A DNA stretch of 64,000 nt from Helicobacter pylori (GTDB lineage Bacteria > Campylobacterota > Campylobacteria > Campylobacterales > Helicobacteraceae). Position numbers and translations under genes: made by a program. This document shows positions 34,968 through 45,998 of the stretch, piece by piece; the stretch's first letter is position 1; every line of letters starts with the position of its first letter. Below the pieces are notes generated by a model that worked only from the letters and a program-made list of their open reading frames with translations, was not told the DNA's origin and did no database searches. The stretch spans positions 186,001-250,000 of the forward strand of contig NZ_QBAW01000001.1 in the NCBI RefSeq assembly GCF_009689985.1, in the 5' to 3' direction.

Positions 34968-37241
34968 TTATCCTTTTTTGATGATTGTAGGGTTGAAATA
35001 CGCCATTAAGGCTTGACCGACAGGGATACTGCTGTCATTAGGGGGGAAATGATTGTGGAAAAAATACTCCCTTTGAAGCTTTTTGAATCGTTGGGCTAAT
35101 TGTTCGCACAACAATTGGTTGCAAAACACGCCCCCACTACACACCACGACATGTTCTTTAAAAGGCACAATCAAAGCGGTAATGATTTCTACTAAGCTGT
35201 TAAAAAATTTCTTAGCGATGCGTTTGGGTTCTAAAACGCCCAAATCCTTTTCAAACGCTTGATAAAACTCTTTCAAACACACCACGCTGTTTTTGATTTC
35301 AAAAGGGTAAAAGGCAATTTCATCGCTTTGTAGGGCCAGATTTTCTAAAACCTGCCCGCTCTCGGCTTCAAAACTAATCGTTCCCACTAAATCCAAACTA
35401 AACGCTACTATATCAAACAAACGCCCTATGGAATTGGTAGCGACGCTTTGAATTTTTTTGTCATGCATTTGTTGGAAAATTTCTAATTCGTCTTCTTTAA
35501 AATGCTTTTGAACGCGCTTTAAAAGTTTGTTGAGTTGGTGTTTTAAAGCGATTTCTAAAACCAAGCGTTTAGGCTCTTTGATCGCTTTTTGCCCCCCTAA
35601 AAGCCAAAATTCTTCAAACCTGGCAATTTCTTCAATGCGTTCAAAATCCCCCACAAAACACTCCGCCCCATAAACCTTATTTTCATAAGCCCCACTCCCA
35701 TCCCAGATGATGCCTATAAAGGGGTGGTTTAAATGCGGATCTTGTAATAATGCGTCTAAGACGCTCGCTAAAAAGTGGGCATGGTGGTGCTGGACTTGCA
35801 ATAAGGGCGTATTAAATTCAAAAGCCATTTGAGTGGTGGTGTAGTTTTTATGCTTATCGCAAGCTAAGAGCGTGGGCTTGAAATCATAGGTTTTTAAGAA
35901 AAAATTCAGGGTTTCTTTAAAGTGTTTTTCATTTTCTAAAACGCTCAAATCCCCGCAAAAAGGCGAGAGTAAAAGAACAGAAGTTCCGCTATCCAATAAA
36001 CTAAAATGCCCTTTTTGCTCCGCTCCAAGCGCTAAAATCTTTTTTTGTGCTTGATTAGAGCGTTTAGGCAAAGTGAGGTAAAGGGGGGCAAACCCTCTAG
36101 CCAAACGCATGGGGCGAATTACATTATCCACGCGCTGCACAATGCTATCATCAATCCTGTGGATGATAGCGCGATTGTGCGTGAGCTTAAAATCAAAAAT
36201 AAAATGAAGCGAATCGATTTCTTTTTCATCGCTCGCTAAAGGGAGGGAGCTGAAATTCGCGCTCGTAAATACAATAGGGAAATCCAATAAATCCAGTAAT
36301 AAAGCATGCAAAGGGGTATAGGGCAAGATAACGCCATAAAAGGGGGAGTTTTTAGCGATATTGGGGGCTAATTGGGTGTCAGGTTTTTTACGCGCCAAAA
36401 GAATGGGGGTGCTTGTAGAATTCAAGCTCTCGCATTCTAATGTGTTCAAAAACGCATGCTGTTTGGCTGATTTTAAGTCTTTAAACATGAGCGCGAAAGG
36501 CTTTAAGGGGCGGTTTTTTAAAAGCCGTAATCTTTCTATGGTTTGAAAATTTCTCGCATCGCACAAGAGAGCAAAGCCTCCCAAACCTTTAAGAGCGATG
36601 ATTTTACCCTTTTGAATGTCTTTAGCGCATTCTAAGAGAGCGTCATCATTCTTTAGTTGTTTATAATTGAGCGCGATACCGCACTTTTTGCAGCTTATGC
36701 CTTGAATGTGGAATCGCTTGTTATGAGTGTCTTTATAAACGGATGCGCAAAATTTGCAGAGCTTGAAAGGTTTTAGGGCGGAGTTTTCTCTGTCATAGGG
36801 TAAGGCGTTTAAAAGGCTGTATCTCGCCCCGCATTTCGCGCAAGAATTGAAAGCGTAATGAAAATAGGGGGAGTTTTTATCTCTGATTTCACGCAAGCAA
36901 TCCTTGCACACGCCTAAATCTTTAGGGATTTGACTGAGCAGATTTAAGGGGTGGTTCTTGCTTTCTAAGATCCTAAAATCATTAAAATTTAACGCCTTAT
37001 CATAGGGGCTAATAATGATTTTTTCCACTAACGCTAAAGGGGGCAATCCCTTTTTTAGGGCGTTTAAAAAAGGCCCTGTTTTGTGAGCGGGTAAGATGAC
37101 TTCTAAAGCCGCTTGGGTGTTACGCACAAAGCCTACAAGCTCTAATTTTTGAGCCAGGGTATAAACAAAAGGGCGCATGCCCACGCCTTGAACCACGCCA
37201 AAAAGCGTGATTTGATTCAATAAAGTTGCATCGTTACACAA
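34968..37241 (-). CDS. hypF: HypF carbamoyltransferase
   Basis: 757 residues with the full HypF architecture. An acylphosphatase domain is N-terminal (GVVQGVGMRPFVYTLA). Two zinc-finger units follow at about 110-185 (CKDC/CAKC and CKFC/CKKC). A YrdC-like domain is at about 205-390 (LKGLGGFALLCDA). A Kae1-like C-terminal domain carries HHHAHFLASVLDA and VVVCSGGVFCN. It transfers the carbamoyl group to the HypE cysteine. The TTG at 37241 is the longest start and overlaps the agmatine deiminase gene by 25 bases; a start a few codons later is possible. Confidence 0.9.
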   Translation of the reverse strand: MCNDATLLNQITLFGVVQGVGMRPFVYTLAQKLELVGFVRNTQAALEVILPAHKTGPFLNALKKGLPPLALVEKIIISPYDKALNFNDFRILESKNHPLNLLSQIPKDLGVCKDCLREIRDKNSPYFHYAFNSCAKCGARYSLLNALPYDRENSALKPFKLCKFCASVYKDTHNKRFHIQGISCKKCGIALNYKQLKNDDALLECAKDIQKGKIIALKGLGGFALLCDARNFQTIERLRLLKNRPLKPFALMFKDLKSAKQHAFLNTLECESLNSTSTPILLARKKPDTQLAPNIAKNSPFYGVILPYTPLHALLLDLLDFPIVFTSANFSSLPLASDEKEIDSLHFIFDFKLTHNRAIIHRIDDSIVQRVDNVIRPMRLARGFAPLYLTLPKRSNQAQKKILALGAEQKGHFSLLDSGTSVLLLSPFCGDLSVLENEKHFKETLNFFLKTYDFKPTLLACDKHKNYTTTQMAFEFNTPLLQVQHHHAHFLASVLDALLQDPHLNHPFIGIIWDGSGAYENKVYGAECFVGDFERIEEIARFEEFWLLGGQKAIKEPKRLVLEIALKHQLNKLLKRVQKHFKEDELEIFQQMHDKKIQSVATNSIGRLFDIVAFSLDLVGTISFEAESGQVLENLALQSDEIAFYPFEIKNSVVCLKEFYQAFEKDLGVLEPKRIAKKFFNSLVEIITALIVPFKEHVVVCSGGVFCNQLLCEQLAQRFKKLQREYFFHNHFPPNDSSIPVGQALMAYFNPTIIKKG

Positions 37242-38209
37242 TGCAAACTCCCATGCTGTTTGATTAGAGTATTACAATCAACCCCTATCACTTCTAAGGG
37301 CGTGTGTTGTTTTAAGGTTTCTAAAATGAGCGTATCATTAGGGTCGTTGTAAGTGGGGACGATTAAAGCGTTATTGCACAATAAAAAATTCACATAAGTT
37401 GCCGGCAAGCGTTGTTGGTTTTCATCAAAAATGGCTTTGGGGATTTCTAGGGGGATGAGTTTATAAGGCGTGCCGTCTAGTTTTTTAAAGGTTTTTAATT
37501 CTTCTTGCATTTTTTTTAAGGCTGTGTAATGCTCATCGTTTTCATCTTCGCATGCGCTATAAACAATGGTGTCTTTATTTAAAAAACGAGCGAGCGTGTC
37601 GGTATGGCTATCGGTATCATCGCCTTTGAGATAGCCATAAGAATACCACAGCACTTGTTTAGCCCCTAATTCCTTTTTAAGCATGTTTTCTATTCCATTT
37701 TGATTCAAATGGGGGTTACGATTTTTTTCTAGCAGGCATTGGGTGTTGGTTAAAATGCTCCCGGCCCCATCGCTTTCTATGCTCCCGCCCTCTAAAACAT
37801 AGGGCATCGTTTTTAAAGGGTGTTTTAAAATCCCTAAATGTTTGAGCTTGAAATTCACTAAATTGTCTAAATTGGACGGGTATTTCAACCCCCAGCCATT
37901 AAAACCAAAATCTAAGCACTCTAAAACGCCATGATTTTCAACGCTGATCGCTCCAAAATCCCTAGCCCATGTGTCGTTAGTGTCGACCTTTGCGATCTCT
38001 ACACCGGGTAAGTTTTTAAGCGTTTCATAACCGATAGTGTCGTTAGTATGGACGCACACTAGCACTTTAGCGTGTTTGGCTATGGTTTGAATGATGTTTA
38101 AAAAGCTCTCCCTGGCTTCTTTGATACAATACGCCCAGTCGCCAAACTCATGGGGGAACGCCATTAAAATCGCTTGGATTTTTTCAAACTCCGCTAACAT
38201 TCTTTTCAT
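37217..38209 (-). CDS. Agmatine deiminase (porphyromonas-type PAD family)
   Basis: 330 residues from the ATG at 38209 (AAAGGAT upstream); a longer TTG start at 38230 lies at the promoter and is unlikely. Family motifs: NDTWARDFGAISVE near 85, LEGGSIESDGAGSILTN near 145, a His in GDDTDSHTDTLARF near 208 and the catalytic Cys in GSLHCVTMQLY at the C-terminus. It converts agmatine to N-carbamoylputrescine and ammonia, in keeping with polyamine needs and acid defence. Symbol aguA would fit. Confidence 0.85.
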   Translation of the reverse strand: MKRMLAEFEKIQAILMAFPHEFGDWAYCIKEARESFLNIIQTIAKHAKVLVCVHTNDTIGYETLKNLPGVEIAKVDTNDTWARDFGAISVENHGVLECLDFGFNGWGLKYPSNLDNLVNFKLKHLGILKHPLKTMPYVLEGGSIESDGAGSILTNTQCLLEKNRNPHLNQNGIENMLKKELGAKQVLWYSYGYLKGDDTDSHTDTLARFLNKDTIVYSACEDENDEHYTALKKMQEELKTFKKLDGTPYKLIPLEIPKAIFDENQQRLPATYVNFLLCNNALIVPTYNDPNDTLILETLKQHTPLEVIGVDCNTLIKQHGSLHCVTMQLY

Positions 38210-38229
38210 TAAAAATATCCTTTTAAGCA

Positions 38230-38235
38230 ACTATA
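38230..38235 (-). promoter_or_regulatory. Probable -10 box (TATAGT on minus) of agmatine deiminase-hypF-hypE
   Basis: ACTATA on plus, 21 bases before the ATG at 38209. Confidence 0.4.
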
Positions 38236-38267
38236 ACACAATCTCATTCAAATAGCGTTTTTAAAAG

Positions 38268-38960
38268 CTAGCTCAAACGCTTTTTGGCGGTTTGAAAATA
38301 TTCTTTTTCTGATTCTATGCCGATAAAATTTCGTTTTAAATTTTTGCACGCTAAGCCGGTGGTACCGCTCCCCATGAAAGGATCTAGCACGATGTCATTA
38401 GGGTTTGTGTGGATGGAAATGATTTTTTCCATTAAGGCTAGGCTTTTTTGCGTGGGGTGTTTGACTCTTTCAAGCCCGCTCACCACAGGGCTTTTTAAGA
38501 TCAAGGGCCGTAAATATTTTTCATTTTCAGGTTTATTAAACACCCATTTGGCTTTCTTTTTAACCGCCCACAGGGCAAATTCCGTGTCTTGGACATAGCG
38601 CCGGTGAATGTTTCTTGGCATGGGATTATTTTTAACCCATTGGATAAAGTCTTTGACCACAAAGCCGTTTTCTTCTAAAAAATCAGCGATATAGCTTATA
38701 AACCTGTAAGAGCAAAAAATCACCATGCAGCCGTTTGGATTGACTAAGGGGGCGTAGCGCTTGATCCATTCTAAAAGCCTGAAATTTTTATCCCATTCCC
38801 CAAAATCTATGCCTTGCCTTTTAGCGCTCTTTAGGGTGGAAAAATTGTTTTTAACCGAAATGTTGTAAGGAGGGTCTGCGATGATCGCATCCACTTTTAA
38901 ATTTTGCTGGTGAAAATCCTTGATGATTTCAAAAGCGTCAGCGTGATAAATTTGTATCAT
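38268..38960 (-). CDS. N6-adenine DNA methyltransferase, type II-like
   Basis: 230 residues. Motif IV DPPYNIS is near residue 30 and motif I DPFMGSGTTGLA near 195, in the order of a beta-class methyltransferase. It overlaps the C5-methyltransferase gene by four bases (ATGA), so the two are made together. The pairing and position match the reference pair known as M.HpyAVIA/M.HpyAVIB, which modify the two strands of an asymmetric CCTC-type site; identity of specificity here is inferred. No endonuclease gene is adjacent. Confidence 0.85.
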   Translation of the reverse strand: MIQIYHADAFEIIKDFHQQNLKVDAIIADPPYNISVKNNFSTLKSAKRQGIDFGEWDKNFRLLEWIKRYAPLVNPNGCMVIFCSYRFISYIADFLEENGFVVKDFIQWVKNNPMPRNIHRRYVQDTEFALWAVKKKAKWVFNKPENEKYLRPLILKSPVVSGLERVKHPTQKSLALMEKIISIHTNPNDIVLDPFMGSGTTGLACKNLKRNFIGIESEKEYFQTAKKRLS

Positions 38961-40243
38961 TTTCTTAAGCTTTTTAAGATCGCTTTGCCTAAGGCTAGGG
39001 CTAGAAGAGGAGGCACAGCGTTACCGATTTGCTTACAAACGCTCGTTTTATTGCCATAAAAGATATAATTATCGCTAAAACTTTGTATCCTAGCAGCTTC
39101 TCTGGGCGTGATAGAGCGGTGCAATTCAGGGTGGGAGTTGGTGCCATTACTTGGGGTGTCAAAGCGTGTGTCTATGGTGGGGCTGATTTTATTCCAATTC
39201 AAGCGTCCCCATGTGCTTTTGAATTGCTGTTTGCCATGCAAGTTTTTAGGCAAGCATTCTTTGCCCTGCTCTTTATTGATGAGCTTTAATTTCTCTAAAG
39301 CGGCTTGCGAGTGGTTGGTGGCTTGGTGGTTGTATAATTTAGGGCTATCTTTTCGCATTAAGGCTTGATAGTTTGATTGGATAGGGTTTAAATAATCACT
39401 CTCAAACGCCCCCTCATTAGAACAAAGATAGGCTAAATCGCTTATGGCATCTTGAATATTCTCAAACGCGCTTTGTCCTTCTTTTAAATCCTTAATCCAT
39501 TCTTGCATATGCTTTGGATAAGTTCTAAAACTATGATAAAAATCCGCCCTGTCATACTCGCCCCAAGTAAGTGGTTTTAACGAGCCTATCACTTCTTTTA
39601 AGGTTTTTTCTTGTTTGAAATCAGGAAAAAATTCTAACGCGCTTGTAAAATCTTTAAACTCTTTACAAACCCCTATCACTAAAGTTCTTGTTCGGCTTGA
39701 ATTAGCTCCAAAATTTTTAAAATTGATCACCTCATCATAGAGCATATAATCACCACTCAAATTTTGCTCTATCATAGATCCTATTTCTAGTAAATTGTCA
39801 TTTTTGTCTATACAACCTGTTTTATAAAAACTAGGGACATTTTCTAAAATAAAAAATCTGGGTTTGATTTGTTTGATCAAATCAATGCTCTCAACCACCA
39901 AAGAATTCCGTTTGATTTCATCGTTTTTCTTTTTATGATTGGCTACGCTCATGCCTTGACAAGGTGGGGTTGCTATCACTAAATCAACCCTATCATTACC
40001 AAATTTTTTAGAATAAAATCCAATTTGTTTTAAAATTTTTTCTTTTGTTTCTGGCTTTTTAATATCCCCACTAATGTAGCTTTCATCTAGTTTGCATTTA
40101 CGATTGATCCTTTGGATATTCAAGCGTTTTTCTAAAATTTCATTGGTAGCAATGCATTCAAACCCCTCTTCTAAAAGCCCATAGCACCCCACCCCTGCCC
40201 CAGAAAATAAAGAAACATAGGTTAAGGTTTGATTAAAGAGCAT
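38957..40243 (-). CDS. C5-cytosine DNA methyltransferase
   Basis: 428 residues with ordered motifs: I LFSGAGVGCYGLLEEG near 14, IV ATPPCQGMSVAN near 90 with the catalytic Cys, VI FFILENVPSF near 130, VIII SSRTRTLVIG near 180, and IX-X PREAARIQSF ... KQIGNAVPPLLA at the C-terminus. The target-recognition region (about 200-340) is complete. Together with the overlapping N6-methyltransferase it protects both strands of an asymmetric site. It is first in the pair on the minus strand, 39 bases downstream of putP. Confidence 0.9.
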   Translation of the reverse strand: MLFNQTLTYVSLFSGAGVGCYGLLEEGFECIATNEILEKRLNIQRINRKCKLDESYISGDIKKPETKEKILKQIGFYSKKFGNDRVDLVIATPPCQGMSVANHKKKNDEIKRNSLVVESIDLIKQIKPRFFILENVPSFYKTGCIDKNDNLLEIGSMIEQNLSGDYMLYDEVINFKNFGANSSRTRTLVIGVCKEFKDFTSALEFFPDFKQEKTLKEVIGSLKPLTWGEYDRADFYHSFRTYPKHMQEWIKDLKEGQSAFENIQDAISDLAYLCSNEGAFESDYLNPIQSNYQALMRKDSPKLYNHQATNHSQAALEKLKLINKEQGKECLPKNLHGKQQFKSTWGRLNWNKISPTIDTRFDTPSNGTNSHPELHRSITPREAARIQSFSDNYIFYGNKTSVCKQIGNAVPPLLALALGKAILKSLRK

Positions 40244-40282
40244 AGGGGGATTAAGGATTAAACCAAGCTCATTTGAAGCGTT

Positions 40283-41773
40283 TTAATGCCTCAAGCTCTC
40301 AATTTCTTTAAGCATGGTTTCAAAAGCCTCTTTAGTGCCTGCTCGCACGCTAGAAAACAAACTAAACACCACAATAGCCACACTCGCTACAATAAAGCCC
40401 GGAACGATTTCATAAATATCCAAAAAGCTCTTGCCAAATTTATCGTATAAAATCACCGTGCTAGCCCCAGAGAGCATGCCCGCAATCGCGCCAATGCGCG
40501 TCATTCTTGACCAAAAAAGTGAAAACAAAATCACAGAGCCAAAACTCGCGCCAAAGCCAGCCCATGCGTAACTCACGATGCTGAGAATGCTGGCGTTTCT
40601 ATCCGTTGAAATGAAAAAAGCGATGCAAGCCACCCCTAAAACCGAAAGCCTAGAAATAACCATCACTAATTTTTGCGGAGCGTTTTTGTTAAAAATCGTC
40701 GCATAGAAATCTTCAGCAATGGTAGAAGAGCTTACAAGCAGTTGCGAACTGGCTGTGCTCATCACCGCCGCTAAAATCGCGCTCAATAAAATGCCTGTGA
40801 TCCAAGGGTTAAAGAGCAATTGACTCATCACAATGAAAATCTTTTCAGGGTCTTCTAAGCTCAAATCAAATTTATGCGCATACGCAACGCCTAAAAGCCC
40901 CATAGTGCATGCCCCAATCAAAGAAATAACCATCCAAGAAATCCCAATAATGGTCGCTTTAGGGACATCTTTAATGGAGCGGATAGACATGAAACGCACT
41001 AAAATATGGGGTTGCCCAAAATAGCCTAACCCCCAAGCAAGGCTTGAAATGATGGCGACTACGCTAGAGCCTTGCAAGAAAGAAAGGTTTTCAGGCTTGA
41101 TTTCTCTAATGATCTTAATCCCCTCTCCAATCCCTCCAAGATGGATTATCATCACAATCGGCACCACGATTAAAGCGCTCATCATCAAAAGCCCTTGAAT
41201 CAAATCCGTCCAGCACACCGCCCTATACCCTCCTAAAAAGGTGTAAGAAACAATGATCAGCGTGCCAATGCTTAAAGCGTAGTTGTATTGGATGCCAAAG
41301 GTCGCTTCAAAAAGTTTAGCCCCACTCACTAGCCCTGAAGAAATGTAAAAAATAAAAAAGATCAAAATCACAAAAGCTGAAATCAAGCGCAAGATGTGTT
41401 TATCATCGCTAAAGCGCGTTTCAAAATAATCTGAAATGGTAATGGAATTAGCGATCACGCTCGTATAAATGCGTAAGCGTTTGGCCACAAAAACCCAGTT
41501 AATGAGCGCTCCTAAACTCAATCCTATAGCGATGTGCGAGTTGATAAGCCCCCCCACATATAAAGCTCCCGGTAAGCCCATTAAAAGCCACCCGCTCATG
41601 TCACTCGCCCCCGCGCTCAAAGCGCTAATCACAGGGCCCATGGAGCGATCGCCTAAGAAATAATCTTCAGTCGTTTCATTTTGCTTGTAAAAATAAAAAC
41701 CGATATAGAGCATTAACAGCGAATAAACGATAAACATCGTAACAATAGGGGTGCTTAAAACAACATGTCCCAT
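40283..41773 (-). CDS. putP: Sodium/proline symporter
   Basis: 496 residues with about 13 hydrophobic helices, the SSS-family fold. [21 protein letters not shown] near 55 and [16 protein letters not shown] near 245 are PutP hallmarks; SGASD and SSSTIA contain the sodium-site Ser residues. It imports proline, abundant in gastric juice, for the oxidase PutA encoded 26 bases upstream. Co-transcribed with putA. Confidence 0.95.
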   Translation of the reverse strand: MGHVVLSTPIVTMFIVYSLLMLYIGFYFYKQNETTEDYFLGDRSMGPVISALSAGASDMSGWLLMGLPGALYVGGLINSHIAIGLSLGALINWVFVAKRLRIYTSVIANSITISDYFETRFSDDKHILRLISAFVILIFFIFYISSGLVSGAKLFEATFGIQYNYALSIGTLIIVSYTFLGGYRAVCWTDLIQGLLMMSALIVVPIVMIIHLGGIGEGIKIIREIKPENLSFLQGSSVVAIISSLAWGLGYFGQPHILVRFMSIRSIKDVPKATIIGISWMVISLIGACTMGLLGVAYAHKFDLSLEDPEKIFIVMSQLLFNPWITGILLSAILAAVMSTASSQLLVSSSTIAEDFYATIFNKNAPQKLVMVISRLSVLGVACIAFFISTDRNASILSIVSYAWAGFGASFGSVILFSLFWSRMTRIGAIAGMLSGASTVILYDKFGKSFLDIYEIVPGFIVASVAIVVFSLFSSVRAGTKEAFETMLKEIESLRH

Positions 41774-41799
41774 TTTGATCTCCTTATTTAATACAATAT

Positions 41800-44700
41800 T
41801 TATTTTTCAGCACAGCATGATTTGTGGCAAGTGGGTTGTCTTAAAACCCTTGAGCCTAAATTCCCGTAACGATGATACGAAATGCTAACCGATCGCTCTA
41901 AGTGGTAATATAATAATTCAAAACGCCCGTTCAAGCATGGTTTGGCCGTGGCTAAAATAATCCCTAAAGCGCTCGCTTGCTTGTGCAATAAATCCAAATC
42001 GCTTTTTAAATAACGGACACGATTGAAAGCATGCAATTTTTCGCTAAATTTTTGCAAGCTTTCATAAACGATAGGGGTGTTTGCTCGGAGCACTTTTAAG
42101 CATTCTAAAAAAAAGGTTAAATCCTTGTTCGTTCGCTCGTTTTCTATGCTGAGCGTTAAAGGGATTTGAGAAATGAGACATGCCAAAGCCACGCCCAACA
42201 TGTCGCTTAAGGTGTCCTTTTCGGTGATGCGATAGCCCACGCTTTTAACTTTAGTGTAGGAAAAGAGGTTGTCTTCGCCTCTGATTTTGACATAGTCTTT
42301 AGCTTGGCTAAATTCATGTTTATAATGATAAGCGTAGCTCTTTGCCATAAAAATCGCGCGTTTCAACTCATGCGTGTGTTCGTCATAGCCTTTTTGAGTT
42401 AAGTTTTCTAAGGCTTCGCTTAAGGGGTTTTTTAGGGCGTGTTCATCTTCTTCTTCTTGGTGGATATTCACAAATTGCGTGATATAGTTAAAAATGCCTA
42501 CTTTCCTCCCAAACCCCACAGCGGATTTTTTAACCCCCCCAAAAGGCTGGCGCAAAACGATCGCTCCTGTGGTGGGTTTGTTGATATAGATATTACCGGC
42601 TTCAATGCGTTCTAAATAGTATTCCCACTCCCTTTCGTCTAAAGACTCTAACGCGCTAGTCAGCCCGTAACCGGTAGAATTGACTATCTCTATCGCTTCG
42701 TCTAAATCTTGCGCTTTCATCACGGATAAAATGGGCGTAAAAAGCTCAGTTTGGTGCGTGAAATCGCCTTTTTTGGTGCCGTATTTGATGCTTGGCTTCA
42801 TCAAATAGGGGTTATCATTCACAAAACTTGCCGGGATTTCGTAATTTTCATAGCTTTTCAATTCATCTATGGCTTTGATGACTTTTTCATTAGGCTTGTC
42901 CGCTAGAGTGCCGATTTTGTTTTTGAAATCAAAAGGATCGCCCACGCTAAGGCTTAGAGTCGCATCTATCAAAGTCTTTTTGAAATTCTCATCTTCATAG
43001 ACTTCTTTTTCCAACACTAAAAGCGAAGTGGCAGAGCATTTTTGCCCCGAATTGCTAAAAGCTGAATGGATAACATTCTTAATCGCTTGATCCCTGTCTG
43101 CCATTTTGCTCACAATGGTGGCGTTTTTACCGCCCGTTTCAGCACTCAAGGCTAGAGTGGGGTTAGCTTCTAGCATTTTATAAGCAGTGTCTTCACCCCC
43201 GGTTAAAATGGCAAACTGGATGCTTCCATCTTTTAAAAGGTGTTCGCTAATATCGCTCCCTTTAGAGGGCAAGTAAATGAGCGCATCTCTAGGCACGCCC
43301 GCATCCCAAAAGCACTCACAAAGCTTATAGCCCGTTACGCTAGATAAACTTGAGGGCTTGTAAATCACCCGATTGCCAGTGGCTAGGGGGGCAGCGATAG
43401 TGCCTACAGAAATGCCCACAGGGAAATTCCATGGGGCGATGACCACACCCACGCCTTTGGGGGTGAATTTCGTTTTTTTATTCTGCTCTTGTAACACCCT
43501 TAAGCTGTAAGGGTAAAACTCTAAAAAGTCAATGGCTTCGCTCACTTCAGCGTCCGTTTCAGCGAAAGTCTTACCCACTTCTAAAGCCGAAATCCCTACC
43601 AAATCGCCTCGCCTTTCTCTAAAAAGCTGGGCGGTTTGACTCATTAAGGCATGGATTTCTGTAAAGCTTTTTTGGCTGAAACGGCTCTTATCGCTTTTAG
43701 CCACTTCTAGGGCTTTTAAAATCGCTCCCTTATCCGCTAAATGCACGCTAGCGATTTTTCTATGATGGATTTTATCAAAGACTTCTAAAGGGGTTAAATT
43801 AGGATCTTCAAACCTCCCATCCATTTCTGGGTAAAGCTCTAAAATAGGGGCGTTACGCATTTTTTCGCGCACTTTTTTAGCCCACTCTCGGTTAGCTTTT
43901 AAAATAAAATCGGTATCGCTTTCGTTTTTAAAAGAGTGGTTTGGGTAGGTGGTATGCCCGCTTTGTTTGGCGTTTCTGTCTTGAGTCCTGTGGGTGGCGT
44001 TGTCTAAAGCGGCAACTCCCTTAAGGCTGTTTAAAAAGCGTTGTTCTTGGTCTTTCCATTCGCTCGTGCCGACTTTGAGGTTGAAGAAAGCTTTCATGAA
44101 ATTATCGCTTGAGGTGTTTTCATCTAACCTCCTCACCAAGTAAGCGATCGCATTATTGAAATGCGCTTCATCGCACACCGGTGCATAAAGAATGAGTTTG
44201 TGCATCTCTTTTAGTTCTTGGCTCGCTTGCAAGCTCATGCCCTCTAACATTTCAAAGCTAAAATGCTCCAACACAACAGGATCATTAAGGGCATGGATGC
44301 GCGTATAGACATAAGCGATTTCAAAAATATTATGGCTCGCTGCGCCGATATGAATGTATTTATAATTGTCGCCCTCTAAAACAAAATCCAGCATTTTATT
44401 GTAATTAGAATCGGTGTCTTGCTTACTAGAAAATGTGGGTAACGCCCAGTCTTTCATAGAAGCGATAGTCTCTTCGCTCTCCATGTTCGCTCCCTTAACA
44501 AAGCGGATTTTAATGGGTTTTAACCCTTTTAAAACCCTTTCTTTAGAAAAAGCGTGCAGTTTTTTCAAATATTCATAAGAATCAGGGATATAAGCTTGCA
44601 GCACAATTCCGGCGTTCAAATCAAATTTAGCAATGGATTCCATAAAAGACTCCACCGTAAGCTCTAAATCCCTAAATTCTTCCATATCCAAATTGATGAA

Positions 44701-45357
44701 TTTAGGCATGCCTTGCTTTTTTTCTTCTTCTAAAGCCAGGGCATAAAGAGCGTCTAAGCGTTTGACAATTTCTTTTTTAGAGTATTCAAAATCAAGGATA
44801 TTGATTTGAGAAAAAATCGTGGTGATTTTAATGGAAATGTATTGGATGTAGTTGGATTTTAGGGCTTGAGAGTATTTTTCAAAACGAGCATTAGCTTCTT
44901 CTTCGCCTAAAACCTCTTCGCCAATAAAATTCACGTTCAAAACGATGTTTTCATTTTTTCTTTTTAAAACCCGCTCTTTTAATTTATCCTCTTCTTGATC
45001 CAAGACCATCGCTTTCGTATCGCTTCTGATCTTATTGACAAAGAAAGGCACGCTCATATCAGGGAGCATTTTCCCAAGGCTTAAAAACCCCATTAAAAGC
45101 ACTTTTTCAAACGGAGAAAAAATCTCACGGCTTTTGTATTTGTCCAAAACATGCTCAATCATTTCAAAGCGGGCTTTATTGTCCAAGCACCTGAAACTCC
45201 GATCCATAAGCTCTATGAGCATGACTTTATTTTCAGGGTTGTTTAAAAGCTTTTGCATTTTAGAGTGGAACGCTTTTTCTTGTTCGCTCAAATGGTTACT
45301 AATACTATCTTGCAGTTTTTTAGCTAATTCTAATGAATCGTCAATGATTTTTTGCAT
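41800..45357 (-). CDS. putA: PutA, bifunctional proline / P5C dehydrogenase
   Basis: 1185 residues. The proline dehydrogenase barrel covers about 100-440 ([28 protein letters not shown] near 410 for FAD and proline binding). The aldehyde dehydrogenase domain covers about 500-1000: [16 protein letters not shown] near 643, [15 protein letters not shown] near 745 (catalytic Glu) and [16 protein letters not shown] near 780 (catalytic Cys). A further C-terminal region of about 180 residues ends in a Cys-rich [10 protein letters not shown] tail. It oxidises proline to glutamate. No DNA-binding domain precedes the oxidase, unlike the E. coli protein. Confidence 0.95.
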   Translation of the reverse strand: MQKIIDDSLELAKKLQDSISNHLSEQEKAFHSKMQKLLNNPENKVMLIELMDRSFRCLDNKARFEMIEHVLDKYKSREIFSPFEKVLLMGFLSLGKMLPDMSVPFFVNKIRSDTKAMVLDQEEDKLKERVLKRKNENIVLNVNFIGEEVLGEEEANARFEKYSQALKSNYIQYISIKITTIFSQINILDFEYSKKEIVKRLDALYALALEEEKKQGMPKFINLDMEEFRDLELTVESFMESIAKFDLNAGIVLQAYIPDSYEYLKKLHAFSKERVLKGLKPIKIRFVKGANMESEETIASMKDWALPTFSSKQDTDSNYNKMLDFVLEGDNYKYIHIGAASHNIFEIAYVYTRIHALNDPVVLEHFSFEMLEGMSLQASQELKEMHKLILYAPVCDEAHFNNAIAYLVRRLDENTSSDNFMKAFFNLKVGTSEWKDQEQRFLNSLKGVAALDNATHRTQDRNAKQSGHTTYPNHSFKNESDTDFILKANREWAKKVREKMRNAPILELYPEMDGRFEDPNLTPLEVFDKIHHRKIASVHLADKGAILKALEVAKSDKSRFSQKSFTEIHALMSQTAQLFRERRGDLVGISALEVGKTFAETDAEVSEAIDFLEFYPYSLRVLQEQNKKTKFTPKGVGVVIAPWNFPVGISVGTIAAPLATGNRVIYKPSSLSSVTGYKLCECFWDAGVPRDALIYLPSKGSDISEHLLKDGSIQFAILTGGEDTAYKMLEANPTLALSAETGGKNATIVSKMADRDQAIKNVIHSAFSNSGQKCSATSLLVLEKEVYEDENFKKTLIDATLSLSVGDPFDFKNKIGTLADKPNEKVIKAIDELKSYENYEIPASFVNDNPYLMKPSIKYGTKKGDFTHQTELFTPILSVMKAQDLDEAIEIVNSTGYGLTSALESLDEREWEYYLERIEAGNIYINKPTTGAIVLRQPFGGVKKSAVGFGRKVGIFNYITQFVNIHQEEEDEHALKNPLSEALENLTQKGYDEHTHELKRAIFMAKSYAYHYKHEFSQAKDYVKIRGEDNLFSYTKVKSVGYRITEKDTLSDMLGVALACLISQIPLTLSIENERTNKDLTFFLECLKVLRANTPIVYESLQKFSEKLHAFNRVRYLKSDLDLLHKQASALGIILATAKPCLNGRFELLYYHLERSVSISYHRYGNLGSRVLRQPTCHKSCCAEK

Positions 45358-45678
45358 GAGCTTACCTTTTATTTAAGAATTTGGCTTGATTGTAGCATGT
45401 TTTAAGCGGGTGGCTTTAAGTCTCATTGATTGGTAATGTTTTTTAATTTTAAATTTTGTTCTAGTGGCAATTAATTCTCATTTTAATCTTTTTGAGTTTA
45501 TCACGCATTTTTACACAATGATAAGAATTTGAGTGATAATTTGTATTGTTTTTAGCTTCATTTACTTTTCGTTTAATAATAAATTATAACATTCGCATCG
45601 TGTAATTTAAAACCATTGAACGAAACGATTTTAAATTAAACGGATTTACAAAAAATTTTACAAAACAAAGGATATAAA
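45358..45678. promoter_or_regulatory. Divergent control region between putA and the small lipoprotein gene
   Basis: 321 bases without an ORF, very A/T-rich. On plus, TATAAC at 45585-45590 is a candidate -10 for the lipoprotein gene. Just before it, TTAATAATAAATTATAA (about 45573-45589) loosely resembles the inverted TAATAAT-n-ATTATTA Fur-type operator; this is a weak suggestion. On minus, AAAAGGTAAGCTC supplies the putA ribosome binding site. Confidence 0.35.
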
Positions 45679-45888
45679 ATGAAAACAATTAAAAATGGTA
45701 TTATGATTGGCACACTCGGTGCGTTGTTATTGAGCGGTTGTTCTAGCTTTGATACTCAGCGTTTCGCTTGTCTCCCTAAAGACCATTCTTCAAAAGACGC
45801 TCCTACCAAAAAAGAAGCGCAATACACGCCTAAGGGCTTTTTTGACCCTTATTCTTCTAACTTAAACCACTGGGATTCTACATTCTAG
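45679..45888 (+). CDS. Small lipoprotein of unknown function
   Basis: 69 residues with AAAGGAT before the ATG. A hydrophobic leader ends in the lipobox LLSGC (Cys21), and the 48-residue mature part is polar. Its sequence and place before the coiled-coil operon match a conserved short lipoprotein of H. pylori. It is separated from the next gene by 110 bases containing promoters, so it is probably a unit of its own. Confidence 0.75.
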   Translation: MKTIKNGIMIGTLGALLLSGCSSFDTQRFACLPKDHSSKDAPTKKEAQYTPKGFFDPYSSNLNHWDSTF

Positions 45889-45948
45889 GGGTTTGTTAGA
45901 GGGGGCGAAAAGGGGAGGAAATAAAGCTCATTTTAAGTTTTCTCAGAT

Positions 45949-45980
45949 TACAATAACAATCTTTTTAACACTGATATAAT
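45949..45980 (+). promoter_or_regulatory. Candidate promoters of the WXG100/FtsK operon
   Basis: Two -10-like boxes precede the first coiled-coil gene: TACAAT at 45949-45954 and TATAAT at 45975-45980. The second is so close to AAAAGGGG (45983-45990) that its transcript would begin in or next to the ribosome binding site, so the first may be the functional one for translation. Confidence 0.45.
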
Positions 45981-45998
45981 ATAAAAGGGGATATTCTT

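Noticed and set aside
45358..45678. A small RNA gene in the putA-lipoprotein gap
   Set aside because: No convincing hairpin or terminator; A/T-rich divergent promoter region explains it.
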